Origin: Laburnicola sp. R22_1
Taxonomy: Eukaryota; Ascomycota; Dothideomycetes; Pleosporales; Didymosphaeriaceae
Direction: 5' to 3'
Assembly (NCBI GenBank): GCA_014281115.1
Contig: JACONQ010000010.1
Span: 1,984,001-2,048,000, forward strand
DNA length: 64,000 nucleotides
Part shown: positions 1 to 10,379 of the stretch, in pieces
Layout: the number at the start of each line of letters is the position of its first letter
Position numbering within the stretch: position 1 is the stretch's first letter
Program-made: the position numbers and the translations under genes
The notes under the pieces: generated by a model
Told to the model about the DNA's origin: nothing
What the model saw: only the letters and a program-made list of their open reading frames with translations
The model's database searches: none

Positions 1-165
1 TTAATAATACTACTATAAAGAAAGTTAATAATAAAATTATTATTATTTTGTGTATATTTTGTTACTACAACTATATACTAAATACTAGATTTTAGTGCCT
101 TCTATTTTACTCCTCTCTGTGTATAGTGCAAACTTAACCTTAGTTAGAATTTCTATATAATAAAG
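1..165 (-). repeat. Repeat family A, copy 1 (fragment)
   Basis: This matches the high-coordinate end of the longer copies at 3150-4390 and 23490-24855, and the low-coordinate end of the inverted copy at 57591-58340. Landmarks are an AATAATAAAATTATTATTA core, a tract reading TTTTAGTGCCTTCTATTTTAC, and a stretch ending near TTAGTTAGAAT. It is cut by the window start, so only the terminal part is seen. Strand is assigned from the residual reading frame of copy 2. Confidence 0.8.
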
Positions 166-1650
166 ATGCTAAATACTATAAAAGTATATAATAAGTATAT
201 TAGGTGCAATATATATTAACTATATCTAATAAAAGAAAGCTAAACCTCTTTAGTGCTCTTAAAACTTTAGGCTAGATATCTAGCGTAGGAGTAGATAGGT
301 AGTAATAGTCTTACACTATTTCTTAAGTAGCTACTATGCACTATAAATAATAGCTCTAAATTTTATTATATACGTTAATTTTATTAGTCTATACTATTTG
401 TGTTAATAAGTCTAGTATATATACTATTCTTAAGCCTATATTTATAATAGTATATAGTATATTCTATTACTCTTTTATAGTTAATATATTATATACTTAA
501 GTCTAGGCATTTATAATTAGGTGCTATAGTAGTTTTATATGTCTTTTAATATATAAAGTTAGCTTTATTAGCTTAATAAGCCTCTCTTCTATTAGTAACT
601 TTATAATTACTATTATAGAAATAGCTTTCGTAATAATAGACTCTTTTTACAAGAGTAGTTTAGGTCTTTATACTACTCTTTACTAAGGCATTTTGGCAGC
701 TAATATTATTAATAGTGTTAATATTATTAAACTAGACTTGCTTCTTAGTAGGCTTAGACTAACAGTAGGTAAATCTATTATAAGATTAGGTAGCGCCTAA
801 GCCTTATATAGACAATTACTTATAAATTTTGTAGTAATATAGTTTCTTATATAATAGTTTCTAATATATCGTCTTATTTATCTATGCTGCATTATTAAGA
901 TAGTTATACTATAGACGCTATCTTTCTTTTCTTTTCAAGTGTTTTTAGGTGCTAGTGTGTGTTAAAGCTATATAGTTATAGGTATTAAGTAACCTATATC
1001 CTATTATAAGCTAGTTCTGCTATATAAATCTAGTTCTTTACGACTTATAAAAGACTCTAATTGCCCTTACTTACTACTAGGCATAGGCAACTAGTATTAA
1101 TATTTAATAGGCGCGCGCTAACTACCTATATAGTAAAAATATTAGTAACTTATAGTAATTTTACTTAGCTATATTAATATACTTATAGTTTTATACTATT
1201 CTCTCTCGCTTATAATATTCAATAATATACACCTTACCTATTTGTTTTCTAGACTTTATAGTAGTATAGGTAGTATATTATAAATAGAAGTATACTAGTA
1301 GTCTACACACACTATATATTCTAATAGTGCTCTTTATAGAGATAATTATAGTTCTAATAAAAGTGCACCTAGAATAGTATAGTATTAGGTATCTAATACT
1401 CTTAGTTATAGGCACTATATACGTGCGCTACCTCTACGCTAGCTAAAAATAGGTTAATATTACTATCTAGCTATTAACTAGTATTATTGTAAAACGTGAA
1501 TAAATAGATAAGAAGGTGATCGAGTTGGTATTGTTAAACTAGTTAATTTATTTTAATAAACTGGCTACCTAGCAATCTATATACAAAATAATTTAGACTA
1601 GCAAACACTTAGTTTTATATAGTTTAATTATGCCTTTAACTTTTATGCGT
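166..1650. other. Unclassified degraded AT-rich stretch
   Basis: RIP-type sequence with no recognisable domain. On the minus strand around 560-1100 there are runs of coding-like sequence whose breaks are mostly TAG/TAA, which suggests an old transposon or duplicated gene. I could not match it to a family. Confidence 0.5.
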
Positions 1651-1905
1651 GCTAGTGTTTTAAACTAATGTTTAAACTAGTGTTTTATATGCAATAGTGT
1701 TTTATATGCGAGCTATTATTTTATATGCAGACTAGTGTTTTATATGCAAGCTATTATATGCAAACTAGTGTTTTATATGCAAACTAGTGTTTTATATACA
1801 AACTAGTGTTTTATATACAAACTAGTGTTTTATATACAAACTAGTGTTTTATATACAAACTAGTGTTTTATATACAAACTAGTGTTTTATATACGAGCTA
1901 TTGCA
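1651..1905. repeat. 19-bp minisatellite
   Basis: Tandem array of a 19-bp unit close to AAACTAGTGTTTTATATAC, about eleven full or partial units. The left units are diverged, with TATATGC instead of TATATAC and some truncation. The six units from about 1763 onward are almost identical, so the right side was homogenised more recently than the left. No gene overlaps it. Confidence 0.9.
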
Positions 1906-3149
1906 AACTTTGTTTTACTATTACTTAGTTGTAACGTTAATAATAAACGCCTTATTTTAGCATAATTTATTACTCCTTAGTTTATTATACGCTAATGTAT
2001 TTTATATTATAAAATAAGTCTTTTATATATTATATTTTGTTTTTTAGTAATAAGTAATTTAATACATATAATATTGCCTTGTTTAGTATATTCTTTTTAG
2101 CAATTGCTCAAAATTATTAAAGCGCTTGATTGCGACAAGTTTGTCAAAAGTTATTAATTTAGAAAAATTAATTACGAGCTTATTTATATTACGATAGCGT
2201 ATTTTATAATATTTCTTAGGTTAGTTTTATATTATATTTTGATTTTAGTTTTAAGTAAATTAATACATATAATATTAGATTTCTTACAATTATCTTTTAG
2301 TAAACTTTTTGTGCGTTACTTAAAGTTGACTTTGGCTTTAATTGCAACTTATTGTCGGAACGACTATTTTAGTTTATTTTTAGGTAGCTTATAGTTATTT
2401 ATCTATTTATCTTTTATTATAACAGCGAAATTCTAACATGTTATTTTATTATTTATTTTGCTTACTAATATAGTTTTAACAATATAACTATAAATTTTAT
2501 ATTTTTCTAGTCTAACTTCTTATTAGGGTAGAAGTTAGATAGGTAGTTTCTATACTAGAGCTAGACTTTATCTCCTTTTTTAATATAGAAGCATCTCTTT
2601 AGTGCTAGTTTGCTTACTACTCTTACTCTTATTAAAACCTAGCTATTTTAGCTTAAATAAATATAAAAACTTCTTAAAACTTCTATAGTAAAGCTTTAGT
2701 AGACTTTACTTACTGTAAATCCTACTAATAATAATTAATAGCTTTTATTATTATATCTAGCTTAGATAGGTCTATATTATATCTATACTAGAGAAAGAAT
2801 AGTGTCACTCTAGTAAAGGTAGCTTCTTGCCTATTAATAGCTATTTGCGCTGTAGGGTAGTATAACCCCTTTTTATTAATACTATATTAAAACGCTTTTT
2901 TGTGTTAACAATAGTAGGACGGATAACTGCTATTATTGTAATAATTTTATTAGAAACCCCTTAGTCGCAAAAAAAAAACCCAAACTATAGAGTAGTATAG
3001 GGCCTAATTCTTCTAGTCCTATTATATAAAGGCGTAGGGATATGCCTTAATTATAGAATTTATACGTTCTATAGTGCTATTAGTTTCTAGGTATTTAAAG
3101 AAGGATAATCTCCTCTAAATCTTTATCCTTTTATATAGATATCTTTAAC
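1906..3149. other. Gene-free AT-rich stretch with a 55-bp direct repeat
   Basis: Two segments of about 55 bp, 2020-2075 and 2222-2277, share TTTATATTATATTTTG and a tail AATTTAATACATATAATATT and lie about 200 bp apart. Part of this area (2040-2440) keeps more CA and TG dinucleotides than its surroundings. A run of ten A lies near 2970. I see no recognisable gene on either strand. Confidence 0.5.
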
Positions 3150-4390
3150 CCCTAGTGTTAATCTATAATATTACGTAATTCTGGGCCGGCTGTTTAACTA
3201 ACTACTGTGTTACATAATTAATAATTTCTTTAACAATATTTTTTGTAGTAATAATAATAACAATAATTACGATAGTAACTAACCTAACTATTTTGTTACT
3301 CTTCTATAGTAGATCTTCCCTTGCAACTAGCGAGCTGTATACCGTCCCCTTAGGACCTTGCTGCCGCCGCCCATCTCCTTTGTGCTCCTGCCGCTACTGC
3401 CGCCCTTACTTCTCATCGTCCTTGTGCACTCGCACGATCTTGACTGCCGCTAGGAGCTTCTCCTGCCATAGCTGCGCGCGCGCGCTCTGGCAACGTATAA
3501 GAAATATCCGCTCCTCCTCTAATAGACGCCCACTGCTATATCTTAGCCTATTCTCTAGCCTTGCTAGTAACGTAATAGTAAGGTGCTATTGTTTTTTTAC
3601 AAAGGTTACTATATCTCTTTCTAGGTCTTTATATAAAAGGATAGTCTAGTACTTAAGAATTTAGTGTTGCGTAAAGATTGTATATGGCCTAAACAAATTA
3701 TTAGATATAACCTCTAGGATAGTGTAATTATAATTAATTTGGTTCTTTAGCAGCCCTACCTCTTAAACCTTATTTTATAGTAGGTAGGCTAGATGGCTAA
3801 TATTATCTACCTAGTTATCTATGCTAGTTTTAAATTCTCTAGCAGCTGTCTAACTGCGGGTATTAGATAACGCAATCTTAGGACGCTAAAAAGGTATCGC
3901 GTTGCTGCATATAATAAAGAGTTAGATTTAAAAGACTTAGTGTTATATAAGTTAAAAGTAAAGATTTAGTGTACTAGGTGTCGCTAACATTATAAGAGTA
4001 GACAGACTTTATACGCTATGTGTATAGCGAACTATAGTTACGCTATAGCTACTAAGTTACGAGCGCGACAACTAAACTATAGTTAAGCGTCCTATTACCT
4101 ATACTACTTTCGCGGTTATAACTCTGCGGTCTACTATAGCTTTCTAATAGTCTACTAGTTAAGAGATAATATGTAACTTAGTTATACTAGATAGTAGACT
4201 ATTTATTAACTGCCGTTAATAATGCTGCCGTGCAAAATATTAATAATAAAATTATTATTATTTTGTATATATTTTGTTACTACTACTGTGTGCTAGGTAC
4301 TAGATTTTAGTGCCTTCTATTTTACTTCTCTCTGTGTATAGTGCGGATTCGATCTTAGTTAGAATCTTAACACGACAAAGATCTTTAATA
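3150..4390 (-). repeat. Repeat family A, copy 2 (longest intact copy)
   Basis: About 1.24 kb, aligned end to end with copy 3 (23490-24855) and with inverted copy 4 (57591-58340). Copy 4 lacks about 400 bp of the interior, including the part that still looks coding. One boundary reads GTTAATCTATAATATTACG, the other AAAGATCTTTAATA. It could be a solo LTR of an unrecognised retrotransposon or a small non-autonomous element. Clear TG...CA ends and target duplications were not found, so the class stays open. Confidence 0.75.
3406..3730 (-). pseudogene. Residual reading frame inside family A
   Basis: The minus strand keeps a helical-looking frame of about 100 codons that ends with KIVRVHKDDEK and a stop at 3406-3408. 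It contains blocks such as LLARLENRLRYSSGRLLEEE and QLWQEKLLAAV and is broken only by TAG codons of RIP type. The same frame can be followed in copy 3 and just upstream of the gap in copy 4. The GC-rich plus-strand open frame at 3293-3649 is its antisense shadow. The composition (charged, Leu/Glu/Lys-rich, possible coiled coil) would fit a Gag-like or small structural protein. I do not recognise the family, and the upstream start is not certain. Confidence 0.5.
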
Positions 4391-7300
4391 GATACCTTTA
4401 AAAGTCGCTTATAAATTAACCTCCGCAATTCGAGGTTATAGTATTAGAAAGCTAATAGTAGGCTCTAATATAATAAAAAAACGTCTTTATTACTATTTCT
4501 ATCTCTAAGTCTAGTAGGAGGACTAAAACTATTCCTTTCTCTAGCCTATTTCATACTACTATTATATTTATATTTCCCCTACTTATAGTAAGATTAGTAA
4601 TAAAGTCTATAAAGATCTCCTTTTATATCTAGTCTAGAAGAGGAAGGGGTTTTAGTAGCCTTTATTTTATATCTCTCTATAGCTTAGTTCTCTTATATAT
4701 ATTATGGTTCTTAATAAATTTATAAATAAAGTCTAATATTTCTAAGAAGAAGTATAATTTAGCAACTATTATATAGGTAATCTCTCTTTCTAGGTGCCTA
4801 AATATAGGGGAGTTATAGACTGCAGTAATTAGTATTATTTATAGAGATTTCTAGTCTAGAACCTATCTTTATTTCTAGTACTAGAGGTAACTAGCGTTAT
4901 TAATATTATATTTTTATATAGCAATCTTTAGGTTTAGAAAGAAAAAAAAGTGCGCCTATAGTAAAGGACGCACTTTTATACTTTCTTTAATATAAAATCT
5001 CTTTTTAAGCTATAAGACTATAGTCTATTTAAGTCTAGGTCTACTAGAGGGTGCGTTTCTAGTTTAGGAGAAAACTCTTTTAGTAAGTAGAAAAAAGAAG
5101 ACTGGTGTTTTTTATATTTAGCCTAGCTTTCCTTTTCTTTAGAGAGATTAAGCCTTTTAGCCAGAGCTTATATTACTAGGCCTATAGATATTTAGAGCCT
5201 AATATTCCTATTTTCTAAAAGAACTTTCTTAAGAAGTTAGATTTTATAGAACTTAACCGAGTTATATTTAGCGTTAGTAGGCATACTCTACTAGCGTCGT
5301 AAAAGGGTATTTGCCCTTAAGTTAATAGTTTCTAGTCCATATTAGAATATTATATTATATTTACGAAGGGTATTAGCCTAGCGTATATACCTCTTATTTA
5401 ACCTTCTAGACTTTATAAAGTATATAAGATTTTTATAATTAGTGTATATAAGTATATAGAGGACAGCCTAGAGTATATTATACTACTTCTTAGTTGCTTT
5501 AATAACTATAAGTATCTTTTTATTATAAATTATATAGTTTGCCTTTGCAAAAGTGTGTTTAGAAAAAAAGTAGATAATTAGCCTAAGGACTCTTTTTATA
5601 TTAAACTGCAAGAAGTAGGCTCTAAATGCCTAGCCTAAGAAGTTAGCCTCTAATACTCCTTTTTTTTAGTACTAAAGTAGGCTACCGTAGGCTTAGTACA
5701 GAATACTTTCTTTAGGTAGTTGAAAGCCTACTATTATTCTTACCCTTATAAAAAGGGAGTTTCCTTTCTAGTTAACTTTATTAATAGAAATACTACTCTT
5801 AAGAAGTTTTCTATAAACCTTCAGTAGAAGTTAGTAAACCTTAAAAAACTCTAAACACTTTTTATATTTATAGAAGAGGCTTAATTCTAAATAGCTTTAA
5901 CCTTCTTTAGGTTTATACTACTTTTCTTTTTACACTTTATAATAAATTTAAGGTACTTAGTCTTAGTAACTATAAATTTACACTTCTTAATATCTAAGTA
6001 CAGTTCTATTTTACCTAACTTCTCTACTACCTATTATACTTTGTCCTAATAGTCCCTTAAAGATTTGCTAGAAAATATAACGATATTGTCTATATACGTA
6101 GAGTAGAAGTTATTTAAGTACTTCTTTAGAATATAGTTAATATATTTCTAGAAGGTACTTAGTGTATTAGCTAGTCTAAATGGGACTACTAGCCACTTGT
6201 ATAACTTAAACTAGATTTAGAAAGCTATTTTTTATTTCTTTATCTTTACTATCCTTAACTTATAAACGGTCTAAATTATATTTAACTTTATTAGCTACTT
6301 AGTCTTAGTAAGGAGCTGTAACATCTTCTTAATAAAGAGGAGAAGGTAGTAGTTTTTTTTAATAGGGCATTTAATACCCTATAGTTTATATAAAACTATA
6401 GACCTCTTTTAGGTTTTCTTATAAACAATACTAGTGCTACAGCACTAGACTTACTTACCTAAATAAAGCTATAGTTAAGATACTCTATTAGTTTCATATA
6501 GAGAACTAGTAATTCCTTCTTTAATATACTATAGAGGAGGCTAAAGGGAATCTCTAGGGTCTCTCTATTCTTTTTAATAAGGGGAATTAAGTAATTAATC
6601 CTAGGGCCTTATAATAGGAGAAGATTATTAGCTTATTCTCTTAAGAAAACTTCTACTTAGTTTAAAAGCTACTTAGGGAGATAGTTTCTTAGGTCTACCT
6701 TAGCCTCTAGGGCTAGGGCCTTCTAGATGTTCTTAAGGAAGGTAGTAAAGACTATTAGCCTATTCTTTTCTTTTATATTTCTTCTATTTAAGGTTATAAA
6801 TAATATAGTAGAGACTTTTTAACTGGAAGTAGAAGTTTATCTCCCTACTTATCTCTAATTCTTATATAGAAGGACCCTATATATATAGACTATTTTCCTA
6901 AGGCTACTAATATAGCATTCTTCTTCTACTATAGCAACTTAAGAACTAATTTATAGTCCTTCTCTTTTCTATTAATATAAGCCTATATTATTTTAATATG
7001 CCTCTTAATATCTATTTCTATATAAGCAGCTTTGTAGACTAAGGAGATTATGTCTTTAAATTCTATTACTTAATAAGAATTATTTAAACTAATACGTTAT
7101 AGGTTAGCTTTCCTAGTAAACTTCTTAGATATAAAAGTAGTAGTTAAACACTTTAAATTAAGTATAGTATACGCAAAGGCGATATTATTAATAAGAGTAT
7201 TTATAGTAATTAGTATTAAATCTAGCTATATCTTTCTATATATATTAAAGTTCTTTTCTAGTTCCTTTATAACCTGCTTTATCTCTTTCTTCTAATAACT

Positions 7301-8110
7301 TTTAGGGGAAGAAGCTAGTTTTCTAACTTTACTAAGCTATTAATATTCTTATTACTACTATTTATCTTCTAGGCCTTACTAGCCCTAGCTTATGTTAGGG
7401 GTATTACAGCTTAAAGATAATAACTCTAGACGCTATATTTCTTCTTACTATAGTAGAAGTATGCTCCTTTTTTATAGCGCTTCTCTAACTTCTTAGAAAT
7501 CTATTTAGCGCGCTTCTTAGTCTTTAGAGGATTTGCTTTAGTAGTTCTTATAGTGCTAAAATATATAAGTTTTTAATCTATAGTATTAATAGACTTTAGT
7601 AGAGAAGGAGGCCGCTATATAGAAGGGCTTTAATATCTTTATATAGTAAGTATTTTTCTTAACTATATTAACTCTATCTATAAGTATTATAAGGTCCTAG
7701 TCTTTAGAAATCTCTAGCGTAATTAGGCTATTCTATAAGTCTATATATAAGGCTTTCTAGTAAATATTCTTTAAGTTCTTCTAGTTATCTTTATTAGTCT
7801 TAGTAACTAGGTGTATAAAGTTAGCATTAAACTTAGTTAGTAGGGTTTTACTCTATTAGCTAAGAAACAGCCTATTCTATGCTTGCTCCTCTACTAACTT
7901 ATTATAGAAGCTTATATCTAAGAAATCCTAGAATTTATCTTTAGAATAGGTTCCTTTCTTTATAAAGGCTAGTACAATATCTACTACCTTACCTATTAGT
8001 CTACTTATAATATAATTAACTGCGTTTCTTAGAAAGGAGTAATCTTTATAGATTTTAGTCTTTATTGTGTATTTCTAATAATAGTAATCCTAACAGCTTC
8101 TAGAAAATAA
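4391..8110 (-). pseudogene. Ty3/gypsy gag-pol remnant
   Basis: A minus-strand polyprotein gene reading from right to left: probable gag and protease at 8050-6700, reverse transcriptase at about 6630-5850, RNase H at about 5850-5250, and a more degraded integrase at 5250-4400. Reverse transcriptase landmarks are a SKSSAVALVLFIRKPKRGL-like block, YINYRVLNAL, LYKWLVVPFRLANTLSTF, and the active-site box at 6085-6096, which reads YIDN instead of YVDD. RNase H follows with a KKAFCTKPTVAYFSTKK-like segment. Frame is kept over long stretches, with stops at expected Trp or Gln positions. The low-coordinate LTR is missing and family A copy 2 abuts the truncated integrase end. Non-functional. Confidence 0.85.
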
Positions 8111-8300
8111 CTCTAGGTTAGAAAGTTAGGGGTAGGCTAGCAAATAGGTATAGGTTAAGTTAGGGTTAGATTCCCTTACGTAAGACCCTAACCCTAATCT
8201 AATCTTTATCTATAGATTTTGCGCTAGTAATAGGTATACGTTAGATTAGAGTTATATAGGCTATAGATTAGGTTAGAGTTGTATAGACTAGATTATATTA
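8111..8300 (-). repeat. LTR of the gypsy element at 4391-8110 (5' side)
   Basis: It lies directly upstream of the minus-strand gag. It contains GGTTAAGTTAGGG and a palindromic telomere-like block (TTAGGG..CCTTACGTAAGACCCTAA) at about 8140-8185. Farther right are imperfect subrepeats of a CTATACAACTCTAACCTAATC type, read on the minus strand. The first part recurs at 63890-64000 and the subrepeats at 25018-25185. Exact LTR ends were not determined. Confidence 0.6.
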
Positions 8301-8467
8301 GGTCTAACTAATTAAATTTTTTTATTAGCTGTATATAATTTTTATAGTAAATTATTATAGAAAATGCCCTTATTATTATAGTAGCAATTATTATATTTAC
8401 TTATTATAGTAAAGGTACAGCTTTATTGTTAAATATATATATTAAACCTAACTAAGCGCCTTACTAT
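8301..8467. other. Spacer with no recognisable gene
   Basis: AT-rich sequence between the gypsy LTR and the H3-like pseudogene. It would be the 3' flank of the latter. Nothing else is visible. Confidence 0.5.
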
Positions 8468-9011
8468 TTACCTAGTATCTATATACTTCTTATAGTATCT
8501 ATCTACTAGCTGTATATTCTTAGCCTATATAGTAACCTCTTTTGCATAAATAGCGTTAATATTAGTATCTAGAGATATTAGTATTTATTTTATAGTAGGA
8601 GTAGAGTAGTACAAAGAAATATCTTTAAATATTCTAACTAGAAAAGCCTCTATTATCTTTTAGAGAGTAGCTAGCGTAATAGACTAGAAGCGCAGATCTT
8701 TCTTATTAGTATCTTGCACTATTTTCTTAATAAGGCGGCAAAATAGCATTTTTCTAATAAGGGGCTTAATGCTCTGTTAGTACTTTTAATTTCCCTAAGC
8801 GTAATAGCTATATATTATTAGAATATATATATAATAAATAGCTATAATAATAATATACTACCTAGTTTTTAGTAGTGCATTTTTTTTGTATAGTAGGTAG
8901 TGTTTTATAAGGCGCCTTTCGCGCAGCCTTAGTAGCTAGCAGCTTCTTCTTTTTTACTTAAGATCTGCTAGTAACTAGTTTAGAGTTTCTAGCTAGCCTA
9001 GTATATACTAT
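8468..9011 (-). pseudogene. Degenerate histone H3-like gene
   Basis: Histone H3 is a core nucleosome protein. This minus-strand frame resembles it from tail to C-terminus. The tail has LLATKAARKAP, matching the H3 tail around K18-K27. The fold has TLREI, then LLRKIVQDTNKKDLRF followed by TAG where H3 has Gln, then EAFLVRIFKD. The last part reads TNINAIYAKEVTI, a stop, then AKNIQLV. Two interruptions look like 54-bp introns: 8808-8861 (GTAGTA...TATATAG, with TTCTAAT) and 8569-8622 (5' end AT, probably a mutated GT; TACTAAT 15 nt before the end; 3' CTCTAG). Without the second, FKD joins TNINA in frame as in FEDTN of H3. The exact phase of the first intron is uncertain. The start codon is probably the ATA at 9009-9011, from ATG. 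Loop 1 is one residue longer than in canonical H3, and the C-terminus (DRYYKKYIDTR) differs from the usual ending, so this is a diverged variant. Phe rather than Trp precedes the conserved Gln, and the tail is H3-like, which argues against CENP-A. Confidence 0.85.
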
Positions 9012-10171
9012 TATCTTAGAAATTAAGGTTATATAATAGTTAAGGCTATAGAGTATTTAAAAAAGTAGCTAGGAGAGTAGTAAGATAGAGTAGCTAAGTA
9101 GGTAGTAAAGTAAGTAAAAAAAATACTAGTGTTATTAGCGCCTTACTTATATGCATAGGCCTCTATAGCTGCTTTTTATAATAATAATAATATTTTTATT
9201 ATCTCTATAATATTAACTACAGTTATTATATACTATTATTACACTCTATACTATAGCGTTTATAAAGAAAGAGTCTTCTAACGTCCTAGAAGGCCTTCTA
9301 AGCAGCGGTCTATAGATACTAGCAAATTTTAAGCGCGACAAATAGGAGGGTCTTACTAAGGTACCTAGTAATTATAGCCTCCTTTTATACTATATACTAA
9401 TATAGATAGGCCTTTATATTTAGAAATAAAAAGGTTAGCACTATCCTTTTATATTGCGGATAAGGTAGCTCTTAGAAAGATTATCCTGCTAACTATAAAG
9501 TGCTATTTAAAGGTGCACTTAGTAATTGTGCCTATACTATTGCGTAGAGGGCTTATAATACACTTTATAGTAAAGAAGTAAAGGCACTAAACTTTACTAG
9601 ATTAGCTAATTAAGCTATATAATATTAGCTTAAGAAAAAGCTTTATAATAATAAAAACTACTAACTAGTCTTTAACGTGCAAAATTATTAATAGAATGAA
9701 AAAGAGCTTATATAGTTCTACTTTAAAAATTAAAAAAGTAGTATATTATTACATTCTATTATTACGTATTAGTTAATTAATAAAAAGTAGGCAACTAGTT
9801 AGAGGCGAAACTAATAGCTTTATATAAGAAGTAGAATAAGATTAAAATAAAGTTAATCTAAGGGCCTACTAAGCAGCCCTAGCTAAGCGTAGAATTACTA
9901 CTAGTAAAAGAAAAGGCTCTTCTACACTATAAAGTTATATAAGTAAATAAATCTTTAGTTTTAGTAGTATGTATAAGAAGCTTTTACGTAATATATATAA
10001 GATAGGCCTAAAGAAGATTAAGGATAATAGCTTTAAGAGTAAGACTAATAAGAAAAAGTAGAAGGACTTCTATAATAGTATAGACAATATAGGTCTAACT
10101 ACTAAGGAGCTAGTAATAGTTACTAATAAGGAATAATTATAAGTTTATTATATTTATTTATTACACACTTT
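9012..10171 (+). other. Unclassified coding-like stretch, left flank of the nested gypsy insertion
   Basis: From about 9240 to 10160 the plus strand holds long runs without frameshift whose stops are mostly TAG/TAA at plausible Gln or Trp positions. The last part is Lys-rich (FKSKTNKKK). The gypsy element at 10172-20079 interrupts this unit, and 20085-20460 is its continuation. I do not recognise a domain. It may be an older transposon or a duplicated host gene. Confidence 0.4.
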
Positions 10172-10356
10172 TATAAGAGTTTAGATCTGCAATAGTTAGG
10201 ATAAAAGTAAGTTAATTCCTAGTATGTAAAATACTGCTATGCTAAGTAGGTAGGCAGGGCGACAGCACCTTATAGATGCTGCTAAGCTAACGCTAAATTA
10301 GGCCTAGCGCTAGATTAACATTGTTCTAGGCCAGGTGCCGCTATAGATCTATAACA
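10172..10356 (-). repeat. 3' LTR of the 10172-20079 gypsy element
   Basis: 185 bp, from TATAAGAG (probably TGTAAGAG before RIP) to ATAACA. On the element's strand it begins TGTTATAGATC. It aligns along its length with the split right LTR, and the differences are transitions. Confidence 0.9.
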
Positions 10357-10357
10357 C

Positions 10358-10375
10358 TACCCCCTCCCCCCCCTT
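10358..10375 (-). promoter_or_regulatory. Polypurine tract (plus-strand primer site)
   Basis: On the minus strand the sequence immediately before the LTR start TGTTATAG reads AAAGGGGGGGGAGGGGGTAG. This is the expected position and composition of the primer for second-strand DNA synthesis, and it sets the element's orientation. Confidence 0.88.
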
Positions 10376-10379
10376 TAAT

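Noticed and set aside
3293..3649. 118-codon plus-strand open frame rich in Ser, Cys and Arg
   Set aside because: It is antisense to a better supported minus-strand frame that is shared with other copies of the same repeat. Its composition is that of an antisense of charged helical coding sequence.
4935..4975. Hairpin AAGTGCG...CGCACTT as a terminator
   Set aside because: It lies inside a gypsy integrase remnant in a eukaryotic-type sequence, so a bacterial-style terminator makes no sense here. It is probably chance.
8130..8190. True telomere or telomere fusion
   Set aside because: There are only one or two TTAGGG-like units per side, and the same block recurs in another LTR of the family.
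8468..9011. Centromeric H3 (CENP-A) assignment
   Set aside because: The tail block LLATKAARKAP and the Phe before the conserved Gln are features of ordinary H3, not of CENP-A. The longer loop 1 alone is not enough.
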